This document shows positions 17,363-27,200 of a stretch of 64,000 nucleotides of DNA, one piece after another; the stretch's first letter is position 1; each line of letters opens with the position of its first letter. Under the pieces are notes generated by a model, which worked only from the letters and a program-made list of their open reading frames with translations, did no database searches and was not told where the DNA came from. The position numbers and the translations under genes were made by a program. Source of the DNA: Pseudomonadota bacterium (lineage in GTDB: Bacteria > Myxococcota_A > Polyangia > Polyangiales > Polyangiaceae); the NCBI GenBank assembly GCA_023428245.1, contig JAEYYX010000121.1, positions 1 to 64,000 of the forward strand, in the 5' to 3' direction.

Positions 17363-18685
17363 TCAACCGAGCGCTGAGATGAGCTCGTCGACCCAGAGGA
17401 GGCCCTCTCCCGTCAGGCGATCCTTGTCTGCGTAGAGCGGCGGAACCGACTGGCCCAGGTCGATGAACTCTTCCCAGAAACGAGGGTTGTCGAACCAGTC
17501 CTCGTCGCAGTTTCGCTGAGCCTCGGCGCATCGCACCCCGCCCTCGAGGAGCGCCACAAGACCTCGATCGGGACGCGCCGTGCGGAGCAGACGCCCGAGC
17601 AAAGCTTCCGCACCCTCCCCCGCCTCGGGAGCGCGCGCGGAAAGTTCCATCGCGACGTCCCTCGCCTCGCTCGCGCTCCTGAGCGCGGCGTCGAAAAGGA
17701 GCACTCGCTCCGCCGAACGGCGGAGTTCGCTCAACATCACCGCAACGAGCGCTCGACGCGCGGCCGTCACGCGTCCACCCGACAGTCCGAGACGCCGCTT
17801 CAGGAAGGGAAGCGTAAGCGGGACGAGACCAAAAAGATTTCCTTCGGCCTCGGCGGCCAGGTCGAGCGGTGAGCGCACAATCACAAAAGGGAGATCCGAG
17901 CGCACCCGCGCGCGCGACAGTGCGCGCCCGAAGCCCGAGAGCGCCAAGAGAAAACTCGCAGGATCGATGCGCTCTGGCACCTCAGCGAACCGAAACCGGA
18001 ACCCTTGGAGCCAGGTCCTGGCGCGCAAGAGATCGGCGATACTGTCCGGGCGCAGCCGCGCAGGCCATCCGTCCGCCGCGCCCAAGAGGAGTTGCTCCGA
18101 GACCTTGAGCTCATCGAGCCCGAGCTCCGTTTGAGCCCCTCGCGTGCGCGTGAGGACTAACTCGGCGAGGCGAACCAGCTCAGCTCGCGAACCGAGGGGC
18201 GAGAGCACGTCGCTGCTCACGCCGAGCCGGCGGTCGATCTCCGCGAGTCGTCCCCAGCGCTCGAGATGAAAAGACGCGGTCCTTTCGTCGAGCGCGCGGC
18301 GCGTCCGAATCCAGACGCGGCGCTCTTCCCCACCACTTCGGAGCGCGAAACGTCGAACTTCGGCGCGCGAGAAAGAGCCATCCCGCGGCCTGCTCACCGG
18401 GTGGCGCTCGTGGTACTCAAGGCGAAGTCCCTCGAGCGTCCAGGGCATCTGCACCCGAGCCCGAAGGAGCTCATGGATCCAGAGCAGAAGCGAAGCACGC
18501 ATTGGATCCGCCTCCGGCAACCCTAGGGCCGCGTCATAATGAGTCTTTCCGGGAAAGAGCCGACCCGAGAAGGGATCGCCCGCGGGCTCCTCACTCCTGG
18601 CACGAGCCACGATGCGATCGATGTCCACGGACACGGCCTCAAGCTCCCGACTCAGTCGCAGCGGTTCCAGATCCGACGTATCCAT
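17363..18685 (-). CDS. conserved-looking hypothetical protein, Arg/Leu-rich
   Basis: 440 residues from the ATG at 18683-18685. The frame opens 15 codons earlier but that part would overlap the helicase gene start. No signal peptide or transmembrane segment is seen, so it is predicted to be cytosolic. It is rich in Arg, Leu, Ala and Glu with an almost all-helical look. I recognise no catalytic motif. Trp/Asp-containing stretches such as CDEDWFDNPRFWEEFIDLG near the C-terminus would be good search anchors. It is divergent from uvrD with only 34 bp between starts, and convergent with the outer-membrane protein gene. Confidence 0.6.
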   Translation of the reverse strand: MDTSDLEPLRLSRELEAVSVDIDRIVARARSEEPAGDPFSGRLFPGKTHYDAALGLPEADPMRASLLLWIHELLRARVQMPWTLEGLRLEYHERHPVSRPRDGSFSRAEVRRFALRSGGEERRVWIRTRRALDERTASFHLERWGRLAEIDRRLGVSSDVLSPLGSRAELVRLAELVLTRTRGAQTELGLDELKVSEQLLLGAADGWPARLRPDSIADLLRARTWLQGFRFRFAEVPERIDPASFLLALSGFGRALSRARVRSDLPFVIVRSPLDLAAEAEGNLFGLVPLTLPFLKRRLGLSGGRVTAARRALVAVMLSELRRSAERVLLFDAALRSASEARDVAMELSARAPEAGEGAEALLGRLLRTARPDRGLVALLEGGVRCAEAQRNCDEDWFDNPRFWEEFIDLGQSVPPLYADKDRLTGEGLLWVDELISALG

Positions 18686-18719
18686 GGTTCGCTCCCGTCG
18701 TCGCTCGCCCCCACCGCCC

Positions 18720-21002
18720 ATGTCAAGCATGCTGAACGAACCTCAGATGTCCGCCGTCCTCCATCCGGGAGGACCGCTCCTGCTCTTTGCGGGGGCGGGG
18801 AGCGGCAAGACGCGGACCATTACCTATAGGGTCGCCCACCTCGTCGCGGAGCACGGCGTACCGCCGTACCGGATCTTAGCCGTAACGTTCACGAACAAGG
18901 CCGCTCAAGAGATGCGCGAACGCCTCGAGAGCCTGGCTGGAGAGTCGATCGCTCGGGACCTGTGGATCGGCACATTTCACGGCGTCTGCGTCAAGTTCCT
19001 GCGGCGCCACTACGACGCCGCCGGCCTCAAGGGCAGCTTCGTCATTTATGACGACTCCGATCAGAAGGCGCTCGTTCAGCGCACCATCAAGGCCCTCGAG
19101 CTCGACGATCGTGAGTACCCCGCGAAGATGGTCCTGTCGCGGATCAGCATGCTCAAGCGGGAGGGCAAAGATCCGATTTCGACTCCCCTGACCGGCGGTA
19201 TCGACGACACCCTCGATACCTTGGCGCGCGAGTACCAAACACTGCTCAATCGCGCGAGCGCTATCGATTTCGACGATATCCTCCTCTACGCGCTCCGCAT
19301 CGTCGAAGACCCCGACAGTTCATCCGGCCGCGAGCTGCGGAAGAAGTTCGAACACGTTCTCGTCGACGAGTTCCAAGACACCAACTGGGTCCAATATCGC
19401 CTGGTCCGAGCGCTCGCCGCGTCTCATCGGAACCTGTGTGTGGTCGGTGACGACGACCAATCCATCTACCGCTGGCGCGGCGCAGATGTCCGCATCATCC
19501 GCGGCTTCAAGAGCGACTTCCCCGAAGCCCAGGTCATCAAGCTTGAGCAAAACTATCGCTCAAGCGGCAACATTGTGCGGGCTGCGCTCGGCGTCATCGC
19601 TCAGGCCGCCGACCGCGAACCGAAGAATCTCTGGACCGACGCGCCTCCCGGCGACAAGGTCCTCGTCAAAGGCGTGAGTGATGAGCGCGCCGAAGCGCTC
19701 TTCGTCGCGAGCTCGATCGACCGGGCCAGAAAGGCGGGTGTCAGTTCGAAACAACAGGCGATCTTCTATCGAACCCACGCTCAGTCCCGGGTGCTCGAAG
19801 AAGCGCTCCGCAGCGCGCAAATCCCCTACCAGATCATCGGGGGCATGAAGTTCTTCGAGCGCGCCGAGATCAAGGATCTGCTCGCGTATCTCCGCCTGAT
19901 TGAAAATCCGAGTAGCGACGCCGATCTGCTCCGGGTCATCAACGTACCCGCCCGCGGCATTGGCACCAAATCAGTGACCACGCTCCTCGAGCTCGCTCAG
20001 CGCCTGCAGCTGAGCGCATTCGACTCTCTTCTTCGTGCCAAAGAGGACTCGTCGCTTTCCTCTTCTGCCTTGAAGAAGATGATGGGCTTCCTTGAGTTGA
20101 TTCAAGAATTCCAAAGAGCCAAGGATTCGCTCTCCCCGAGCGAGCTCCTGGAGCGCATCGTCGAGTCGACGGGATACCGAAAGCTGCTCGAAGAGGACGA
20201 TAGCGCCGAGAGTGATGCACGCCTCGAAAACATCGCGGAGTTGATCGGATCGCTGCGCGAATACGAAAGCGAAGCCCCGGACCTCGGCGAAGTTCCCTCG
20301 CTCGCCGGCTATTTGGAGCGCGTTGCCCTGGTCGCAGCCGTCGACACGCTCGAGGAAACGCAAGCGGTCTCGATGATGACCGTCCACAGCGCCAAAGGTC
20401 TCGAGTTCGACCAAGTCTTCATTACTGGCATGGAGGAAGAAACCTTCCCCTACCGAGGCCTCAGCGATGAAGACGGCGAAGAGCTCGACGAAGAAAGGCG
20501 CCTCGCCTACGTCGCGATCACCCGCGCTCGCAGAAATCTCACGATCACCTATGCGCAGAGCCGATTCCTGTTTGGTCGCACCAAGTACTTGATGCCGAGT
20601 CGCTTCTTGAAGGATTTGCCGGAGGAAGCTGTGGAGAGACAGGGCATGCTCTCGGGTCCGGGCAGCGAGTTCGGGCGCGACAGTTACGCCTTCCGCTCAG
20701 GTTATGCGCCCGGCGGCCGCAACACGGGCTTCGGCCATGAACGCTCCGAAGGCGGCCGCGCAGCTGCTACCTCGCTGCAACTCGAACCCGGGCAGCGTTT
20801 TGTCGAGAGGGACGAACACACCCACGACGACGGCGATCAGGAGGGGGTCGTCGTACGGCCAGGACAACATGTCCGTCACAGTCGTTTTGGCCACGGCGTC
20901 GTCGAGCGGGTCGAGCCCGGCGCGAAGCCCACTGTCGTTGTCCGTTTCCCAGGCTACGGCACGAGACGCATCGTCGCCGAGTTCCTCGATTTTGGTGGCT
21001 GA
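18720..21002 (+). CDS. UvrD/PcrA-type superfamily 1 DNA helicase
   Basis: About 760 residues from ATG 18720 (ATG 18729 is also possible, giving MLNEPQMSAV). All SF1A motifs are visible: Walker A GAGSGKTRTITYRV, VTFTNKAAQEMRERL, motif II VDEFQDTN, motif III GDDDQSIYRWRGAD, IFYRTHAQSRVLEEAL, TVHSAKGLEFDQVF and the VAITRARRNLTITYA region. The C-terminus has the PcrA/UvrD Tudor-like module VRHSRFGHGVVERVEPG, which in PcrA contacts RNA polymerase. It unwinds DNA 3' to 5' in nucleotide excision and mismatch repair and in transcription-coupled repair. The next TPR gene starts on the base after its stop. Confidence 0.95.
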   Translation: MSSMLNEPQMSAVLHPGGPLLLFAGAGSGKTRTITYRVAHLVAEHGVPPYRILAVTFTNKAAQEMRERLESLAGESIARDLWIGTFHGVCVKFLRRHYDAAGLKGSFVIYDDSDQKALVQRTIKALELDDREYPAKMVLSRISMLKREGKDPISTPLTGGIDDTLDTLAREYQTLLNRASAIDFDDILLYALRIVEDPDSSSGRELRKKFEHVLVDEFQDTNWVQYRLVRALAASHRNLCVVGDDDQSIYRWRGADVRIIRGFKSDFPEAQVIKLEQNYRSSGNIVRAALGVIAQAADREPKNLWTDAPPGDKVLVKGVSDERAEALFVASSIDRARKAGVSSKQQAIFYRTHAQSRVLEEALRSAQIPYQIIGGMKFFERAEIKDLLAYLRLIENPSSDADLLRVINVPARGIGTKSVTTLLELAQRLQLSAFDSLLRAKEDSSLSSSALKKMMGFLELIQEFQRAKDSLSPSELLERIVESTGYRKLLEEDDSAESDARLENIAELIGSLREYESEAPDLGEVPSLAGYLERVALVAAVDTLEETQAVSMMTVHSAKGLEFDQVFITGMEEETFPYRGLSDEDGEELDEERRLAYVAITRARRNLTITYAQSRFLFGRTKYLMPSRFLKDLPEEAVERQGMLSGPGSEFGRDSYAFRSGYAPGGRNTGFGHERSEGGRAAATSLQLEPGQRFVERDEHTHDDGDQEGVVVRPGQHVRHSRFGHGVVERVEPGAKPTVVVRFPGYGTRRIVAEFLDFGG

Positions 21003-21329
21003 GTGAACAAGAACATGAACAAGAGACTCCTCTTCCTCGAAAACCTCATCAAAAACGGCAGCGCAGATTCTTTCTCGCGCTACGCGCTCGCCCTTGAATA
21101 CCGTCGGGAGCAGCGCGCCGAGGACGCGATCGGCGTGTTCGAAGAGCTCCGGCAGCTCGATCCCGCCTATGTTCCTCAATACCTCATGGCAGGACAGATC
21201 CTACTGAGTCTCGGTCGAACCGGTGAAGCGAAGAAGACCTTCGAAGAGGGCATCGAGCGCGCCCAGACTGCTCGGGATTCTCATGCGGAGAGCGAGCTCC
21301 GCTCGGCACTCGCTGATCTCGAAGATTGA
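21003..21329 (+). CDS. small TPR protein
   Basis: 108 residues with a GTG at 21003 directly after the helicase TGA; ATG 21015 is an alternative. The sequence forms about two tetratricopeptide-like helical hairpins: DSFSRYALALEYRREQRAED with VFEELRQLDPAYVPQYLMAG, then LLSLGRTGEAKKTFEEGIE. No signal peptide is seen, so it is predicted to be a cytosolic adaptor. Immediate adjacency implies co-translation with the helicase. A functional link to the helicase is only inferred. Confidence 0.8.
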   Translation: MNKNMNKRLLFLENLIKNGSADSFSRYALALEYRREQRAEDAIGVFEELRQLDPAYVPQYLMAGQILLSLGRTGEAKKTFEEGIERAQTARDSHAESELRSALADLED

Positions 21330-21363
21330 GTCGCAGAGCGACTTCGTCTCAAACCGGTCTCAA

Positions 21364-22608
21364 TCAGCCCACGACAGGGGCCGGATAGGACCACTCGTCG
21401 GTGCTCGCCGGGTGACCGGAAGGCGGCGCGTCCATATCCCCGAGAAAATCGAGGATCCGATCACGCTGGGCACGGGCATCGGCCCGTCCCAGCTCGATGA
21501 GCTGCCGCACGAAGCCGCCGTCGAACAAGAGATAGCTCGGCAAGTCCGCCTGTTCCCCCGGATCGAGCCAGTCGAGCAAACGCCGCGTCAGGACTGAGCG
21601 GGTCCGGATCCGATTCGACCGGAGATACTGGCTTCCGAGGGAACCGATCGTGGTCGAGGGACGAACCGCCAGGACACGGGTCGGCTGCACAACACGACCG
21701 CCGCGCGCTACCGCGGCCCGGTTGTGCGCGGCGAGAAAACCGTCTCCGTAAGCGAGACCGCCGGTCTCGATCAAGTCATTCACGAGCCGCGTCTGCGCCA
21801 GATCGTTGTCCAGATGATCGAGCAAGAGCGCGTTCATGATCTTGCCGAGAATCAGGGCCGTGGTCGGGCTCTTCGCCGGAGTATTGGCAACAATGCCACG
21901 TTGTTCTCGCGAGGTGCTCACAACGAACAAATGGGTCGCGCCGAGCCGGATCGCTGGCGCAATCGGAGTGTTGTGCCGGAGCGCGCCGTCCATGTAGAGG
22001 TTCCGCCCCACGCGGACTGGCGGGAACAGGATCGGCAGCGATGCAGAGGCGAGCACATGCTGCGGTCCAATCCGCTCGCTGCGGATCAGGGTGTTGGGCG
22101 GGGCGTGGGTCGGGAGCGCTGTGCTCGGGCCTGTCTGAACGAAGAGCACAGTCCGCCCGGTGTAGACCTCAGTGCAAGTAACGCTGAGAGCCTTGAGCCT
22201 CCCTGCGCGCATCGTGCCCGTGATCTGGGACCAAGGGATTTCTCGATGGATGATGCGCGCGAGGGGCGCCGCGTTGATGAGCCCGCTCTCGCCGCCCGGC
22301 CTGAGCCAGCCGAAGGCCTGCTTCAGGCCGAAATCCATGACCTGATCGAGCTCGAGGCCCTGCCAAAGCGTACGCAGCTTCGTCATTCCGGCAGCAGGAT
22401 CTTTGAGATGCGCAGCCAAAAATGCAGCGTTGATGGCTCCGACGCTCGTTCCGCACAGGATGTCGACAGCGATCGGAATATTCCGGATCTTCTCGAGCTC
22501 CTCGAAGAGATAACTGAGCACGCCGACCTCATAGGCGCCCCGCGCTCCGCCCCCCGACAGGACGATCGCAAGCCGACGCTCGACTCCTTCCGGCAGCTGA
22601 AAGGTCAC
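21364..22608 (-). CDS. patatin-like phospholipase
   Basis: 414 residues. The patatin hallmarks are in order: oxyanion loop GGGARG (19-24), nucleophile elbow GTSVG with Ser55, and the catalytic Asp in MDGALRHNTPI (Asp207), giving the Ser-Asp dyad. No signal peptide or membrane segment is visible, so it is predicted to be cytosolic and to hydrolyse acyl esters, probably phospholipids. The roughly 180-residue C-terminal part is not recognised. Its start overlaps the stop of the large kinase/ATPase gene by 4 bp, a typical translational-coupling arrangement, so the kinase/STAND protein and the lipase are probably made together. Confidence 0.92.
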   Translation of the reverse strand: MTFQLPEGVERRLAIVLSGGGARGAYEVGVLSYLFEELEKIRNIPIAVDILCGTSVGAINAAFLAAHLKDPAAGMTKLRTLWQGLELDQVMDFGLKQAFGWLRPGGESGLINAAPLARIIHREIPWSQITGTMRAGRLKALSVTCTEVYTGRTVLFVQTGPSTALPTHAPPNTLIRSERIGPQHVLASASLPILFPPVRVGRNLYMDGALRHNTPIAPAIRLGATHLFVVSTSREQRGIVANTPAKSPTTALILGKIMNALLLDHLDNDLAQTRLVNDLIETGGLAYGDGFLAAHNRAAVARGGRVVQPTRVLAVRPSTTIGSLGSQYLRSNRIRTRSVLTRRLLDWLDPGEQADLPSYLLFDGGFVRQLIELGRADARAQRDRILDFLGDMDAPPSGHPASTDEWSYPAPVVG

Positions 22609-25600
22609 GCGTCTCCTCCCAAGTAGGGCTCGGAGCGAACCGGGGAAGAAAGCAGGAATTGCACGGGCGGACGACTCAGGAATGACTTCCAGAGGCTCGG
22701 TTCACGGAGCGCGTCGGACCTCGCCTGAGCGAAGGCTGCGGCGCGACGACGCAAGTCCGTGGCTTGAGGAGAGCGCGCTTTCTCGAGCGCCTCACAGCAG
22801 AGCGCCCTGGTCTGGAGCGCGTATTCGCTCCCTTGCATGGCCTCCACCGCGCCCAGCGCCGAGGTGGCGAGGAAAATGCCCGTGTGGTGTTCGCCGATGT
22901 CCACGCGCGCAGTCGCCTCGATCGCCATCGCGTAGAAGTGAAACGACGCGTAGGATTGAAGTCCGACCGCTTCGCGGGCCTCCAGAGCCCTTTGGATCGC
23001 TTCGTGGGGTCGCTTCTGCGTCCGCGCGAGCAGGGCGCGGAGGACTCGCTCATGGGTCGCGTCGTAACGGTTTCCCGTGACCTGGACCAGTGCGGCCGCG
23101 TCCCCGACCGCAACAGCTGCTTCCTCGACTCGTCCACATTCGAGCAGCACCTCCGCCATCGACAGCAAGGTGTCAGCGCGAGTATCGCGCTCGCCGAAGC
23201 GCTCATGCTCATCGCGAGCGCGATTCAAACAGTCGAGGCCCTTTCCATAGTTACCCGCGCCAGCATAGCACAAGCCCAGGTTGGCTAAGGTCTTTGCGGC
23301 CTGAAATCGGCCACCAATCGCAGCATCGATCTGCAGTGCGTCCTCAGCGAGCAAGATCCCGTCCTCGTAACGCCCGAGCGCGTACATGGCGAAAGAAAGG
23401 GAGCTCATGGCGCGCGACTCCATGCGCCGCGCGCCCGCTTGTTGAAAGACGGCGATCGACTCAGCGTAGGCCTCGACCGCCTCATTCACACGACCAACCC
23501 GGCGCAGGAGCGTGCCGCGAATGCGCAATACTTCGGCTCGCAACCGTGGGGTCACTTCCGGATGGTCCGCGGCGAGCAGCGCTCGATCGGCCGCAGCCAG
23601 CGCGCCTTGCATATCTCCCAAATCGCGGAGCACCTCCGCAACCAGACCGAGCGCTTGTACGGCCAAGATCTCGCTTGAAGCGACGCGCGCAGCCTGTTCG
23701 GCCAGCTGAGCCGTGCTCGCCGCCTGCACGAGCTGTCCCGCGTCGAGCTCATAGCGAGCACTCCGGAGGAGACTCACCGCGACCCAGTATCCGCTCTGAG
23801 AAGTCCTAGCGAGAGAGCGCAGACGATTCAGGTAGTTCCGGCGCTCGCGACGCCTGCCCTCATTGCGCGCCATCGCTTCGAGAGCTTCAAAGGCCTCAAG
23901 GAGTCGCCGATCGTCCGGCGGCAAGATGGCGACAACCTTCTCATAGCAGCGACCGGCAATGTCCATTTGGTAGCTGCTGCGCGCGGCTCCCGCCGCCTCC
24001 AAGTAGAGCTCCGCTGCTTGATCGGCGAGACCGCCTTTGGCAAGGTGACGCGCGACGACGGCGGCGAGCACGCCGCGGTGCTGGTTGCTCGAGGCTAAGA
24101 GTTCACCGAGGGCACGATGGAGCTCGCTGCGACGCTCCCTACCAATCGACCGGTAGGCAACGTCGCGGATCAGGGGATGTTTGACGTCGATGAAGCCGCC
24201 GCGCGCTTCGATGATCCCGCGCGCGAGGAGCTGCTTGAGGACCTCGTCCGTATCGAGTCCATAAAGGGCCTCGAGATCTGCGTCAGAGAGGGGTCCCGAG
24301 GCGACGGCGATCCACTCAAGCAGCCGTTGTTCCTCGTCGCCGAGTTCCGTGAGGCGATCGGCGAGCAGCTGCTCGACGGTGCTCGGGAGCGTCAGCACGC
24401 TGCCCGCCAAGTCGACGCGCTCGAGGTGGTTCGTGCCATCCGGCCCCTCGCGCACCTCGAGCACACCGCGCTCGATGAGAGCGTCGACCATTTCGAGCAA
24501 AAAGTAGGGATTGCCAGCGGCGCGCGGGAACACATCCGCGCAAACCCGCTCGACGCCCGGACCTACCCCCAGCCGCACCTGCAGGAGGCGCGCCTGACTC
24601 TCAGGGGAGAGCCCCGACAGATCGATACGGAGCCGCCCTTCAACGTAAGGCAAGACGCGCACCTCGGGCCGCGTCACGAGCAAGACGAGCACTGGGAGTG
24701 AGCCGCCTTCGTCGATCAGTGCGCGCACCAGATCGAGCGTGCCGAAGTCACACCACTGCATCGCGTCGAGCACGACGACGAGAGGGCCCTCCGAAGCCAG
24801 CCTCACCGCGAGCTGGCGCAACCCGAGAAGGAGCGCCTGCTTTTGGTGCTCCACCTCGCTCTCGTCGAAGACATCCGTCTGTCTTCCGGTCACGAGATCC
24901 GTCAAGCGTTCGATCGAATCACGCGTCTCAGGCGTCTCCGGGATATCGGCCCAGCCGAGGGCCTCCTCCACGAGCCGCCTCGCATGGTCCCGTGGCTGGT
25001 CCGCGCGCGTGTGGGTCAGCTCGCGCAGCCAGTCTGTGACGACGCCGAACGGGACATCGCGGCGCCCCTGGAGGCAATCCGCGCGGAGCACCCGCGCATC
25101 AGGAGGAAGCTCGTGCAAAAAGGCATAGACGAGCGCAGTCTTTCCGATCCCGAGTTCACCGCTGATCACTCGCACGACAACGCGAGGATCTCCTGACGTT
25201 TGTCCAACGGCGCTGTAGTAAGCGGCGTGTAAATCCGCCATCTCTGCATCGCGCCCGATGAGCTCGGCGGGCGCATGAGCCACCTCTTGCAGCTTCTCTT
25301 CTCGAGTCAGGCCGCGCAGGAGCGAATAGACTCGGAGCTGCGCCGGTAGGCCGGGCCTATGGATCGCGACAGTCGGCGCATCGCCCCAAAAAAAGTCTCT
25401 CCGGACGAGCCTATAGAGACCGCCAGCGACAAGGCTCGCGCCCTTCTGCGCATGGTCACGCAGATAATCCGCGAGCAAAATGGCCGACTCGGCGAGCTCG
25501 TGATCCTCGAGGTTACCGGAGCGGTCGCGGCGTCCGGTCGCAACGCTGCGAACGACGCCGGCCCGCACGCTGATCTCGACGTCCAAGTCTTCGCTCGCTG

Positions 25601-27026
25601 CGCGCACGCCGTCATGGGCGTCGACGACGAACCACAAGGAGTCAGCAGCGGCGGCTGCCGGGTGCGCGAGGAGCCCTGCGACGCCACGCCCGCGCGCAAC
25701 GAGACCTCCTTCACGCTCCCAGCGAAGCTGCATGTTCCGCTTGAACGCGATCGCGTCCAGAGTGCTCGCAACGCGGTCGAGAGCCGCGCGAGCACCATGC
25801 TCCCCGAGGCGTTCGATGAGCTCTTTGTGCCCATCGATGGCCAGCGACACCACAGCAACGTGCCGTACTTCATGCCCTTGCTCGCGGAGCGGCAGGAGCG
25901 GTTCGACGGGGGTTCCCTCGCCAGGATCGGCCGTCGCTTCGTGCCGGGTCTCCTTCGAGCGAGGCTGCTCCTCGATCTCGGTCCGCGGCGAACCCAAGAG
26001 GCGCGCGAGCTCTGCCTCGAGGGCGTGAGCGTCGACGAGCTCACCCATCTCGAACACGGCCCGAGACAGGGCTTGCGAGAAGTCGCGCGCTGTTGCGAAA
26101 CGCTGCGCAGGATCAGGCGAGAGCGCCTTCTGAACGATAGCGTCGAGCTGCGGAGGAACACCCAGCACAAAATGGCTCGGCGGTTCCACGTGTCCCGCTC
26201 GTACCGCATGCAGCAGAGCCTCTCCCTCGAGATTGCCGTGCAAGGGACGACCGGTCAGAAGCTCATGGAGAACAACACCAAGCGAGTAGATGTCGGTGCG
26301 ACGATCGACCTTCTGTCCGCGAGCTTGCTCCGGCGACATGTAGCCGGTCTTGCCCTTGAGCACACCGACCTCCTCCCGGAAGAGGTTCGCGCTCGCGATA
26401 CCAAAGTCTGCGACTTTTACGGCGCCATCGGCACTCAAGAGGATGTTCTGAGGTGAGACGTCCCGGTGGACGATCTCGAGGGGAGCGCCGCTTTCGTCTG
26501 TACGCTCATGAGCGTAGTGAAGGCCTTTGGCGACCTCTGCTGCGATGTAGGCCGCTAGCGCAAAAGGGGTCCTTTTTTCGCTGGCCCTTGCCGCTTTCAT
26601 GAACGCGCGGAGGTCCGGACCATCCACGAACTCCATGCTGAGGAGCTGCCCGTCGTCGCCGTAGTCTTGGAATTCATAGACTTGGACGATGTTCGGATGG
26701 TTCAGTCGCGTGGCAAGCTGCGCCTCCTCGGCGAACATCACCCGAAAGCGCCGCGAGGAGACATAATCGGGCAGGACGCGCTTCAAGACGAGCAGCTTGA
26801 AGGTCCCTTCGGCGCCACGCTTCTTCGCGAGGAATACCTCCGCCATACCGCCCACACCGAGGCGACGCACCACCTCGAAATCCGCAAGGCGATCGGGAAT
26901 CGAGCGGTCCTGGACCGTGAGTAAGTCCGTAGCCAAAGACGAACTCCCCTCAGACGCTGGTACGCCTGATGGGGTCGAGGTGCCGCTCGAGGCTCCTGTA
27001 CTCTTCAGATCGCTATCCGTCGTCAT
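22605..27026 (-). CDS. Ser/Thr kinase - cyclase-homology - STAND ATPase - TPR protein
   Basis: 1473 residues. An active kinase domain spans about 50-325: K82, HRDVSPQN with D189, DFG D207, and KTGYMSPEQARG. Residues about 388-572 resemble a class III nucleotide cyclase homology domain (AVVSLAIDGHKELIERLG, ISVRAGVVRS, LVAGGLYRLVRRDF, VYSLLRG). The second metal Asp position reads GRG rather than GD, so it is probably inactive. An AAA_16/STAND ATPase follows (LIGRDAEM, Walker A GELGIGKT at 623-630, Walker B LVVVLDAM). After it comes a winged-helix-like region and about 500 residues of TPR-like repeats to the end. The layout resembles PknK-type regulators. It is predicted to be a cytosolic sensor. 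It overlaps the patatin gene by 4 bp. Confidence 0.9.
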   Translation of the reverse strand: MTTDSDLKSTGASSGTSTPSGVPASEGSSSLATDLLTVQDRSIPDRLADFEVVRRLGVGGMAEVFLAKKRGAEGTFKLLVLKRVLPDYVSSRRFRVMFAEEAQLATRLNHPNIVQVYEFQDYGDDGQLLSMEFVDGPDLRAFMKAARASEKRTPFALAAYIAAEVAKGLHYAHERTDESGAPLEIVHRDVSPQNILLSADGAVKVADFGIASANLFREEVGVLKGKTGYMSPEQARGQKVDRRTDIYSLGVVLHELLTGRPLHGNLEGEALLHAVRAGHVEPPSHFVLGVPPQLDAIVQKALSPDPAQRFATARDFSQALSRAVFEMGELVDAHALEAELARLLGSPRTEIEEQPRSKETRHEATADPGEGTPVEPLLPLREQGHEVRHVAVVSLAIDGHKELIERLGEHGARAALDRVASTLDAIAFKRNMQLRWEREGGLVARGRGVAGLLAHPAAAAADSLWFVVDAHDGVRAASEDLDVEISVRAGVVRSVATGRRDRSGNLEDHELAESAILLADYLRDHAQKGASLVAGGLYRLVRRDFFWGDAPTVAIHRPGLPAQLRVYSLLRGLTREEKLQEVAHAPAELIGRDAEMADLHAAYYSAVGQTSGDPRVVVRVISGELGIGKTALVYAFLHELPPDARVLRADCLQGRRDVPFGVVTDWLRELTHTRADQPRDHARRLVEEALGWADIPETPETRDSIERLTDLVTGRQTDVFDESEVEHQKQALLLGLRQLAVRLASEGPLVVVLDAMQWCDFGTLDLVRALIDEGGSLPVLVLLVTRPEVRVLPYVEGRLRIDLSGLSPESQARLLQVRLGVGPGVERVCADVFPRAAGNPYFLLEMVDALIERGVLEVREGPDGTNHLERVDLAGSVLTLPSTVEQLLADRLTELGDEEQRLLEWIAVASGPLSDADLEALYGLDTDEVLKQLLARGIIEARGGFIDVKHPLIRDVAYRSIGRERRSELHRALGELLASSNQHRGVLAAVVARHLAKGGLADQAAELYLEAAGAARSSYQMDIAGRCYEKVVAILPPDDRRLLEAFEALEAMARNEGRRRERRNYLNRLRSLARTSQSGYWVAVSLLRSARYELDAGQLVQAASTAQLAEQAARVASSEILAVQALGLVAEVLRDLGDMQGALAAADRALLAADHPEVTPRLRAEVLRIRGTLLRRVGRVNEAVEAYAESIAVFQQAGARRMESRAMSSLSFAMYALGRYEDGILLAEDALQIDAAIGGRFQAAKTLANLGLCYAGAGNYGKGLDCLNRARDEHERFGERDTRADTLLSMAEVLLECGRVEEAAVAVGDAAALVQVTGNRYDATHERVLRALLARTQKRPHEAIQRALEAREAVGLQSYASFHFYAMAIEATARVDIGEHHTGIFLATSALGAVEAMQGSEYALQTRALCCEALEKARSPQATDLRRRAAAFAQARSDALREPSLWKSFLSRPPVQFLLSSPVRSEPYLGGDA

Positions 27027-27200
27027 GACTTAAGAGGCACGAGCCTTATAGATGGTCACGAGCCAAGAGCGGCGGACTTCTCGCAGAGGGAGCTTCGAGA
27101 GCCCGAGGAGCGCGCGCCCCCCGGCTGGACCAGGGCGGGGCGATGCGCCAGGGAGACGGACGAAGTGAGAAGTCACCTCTTGCTAGAGTACCTGCAAAGG

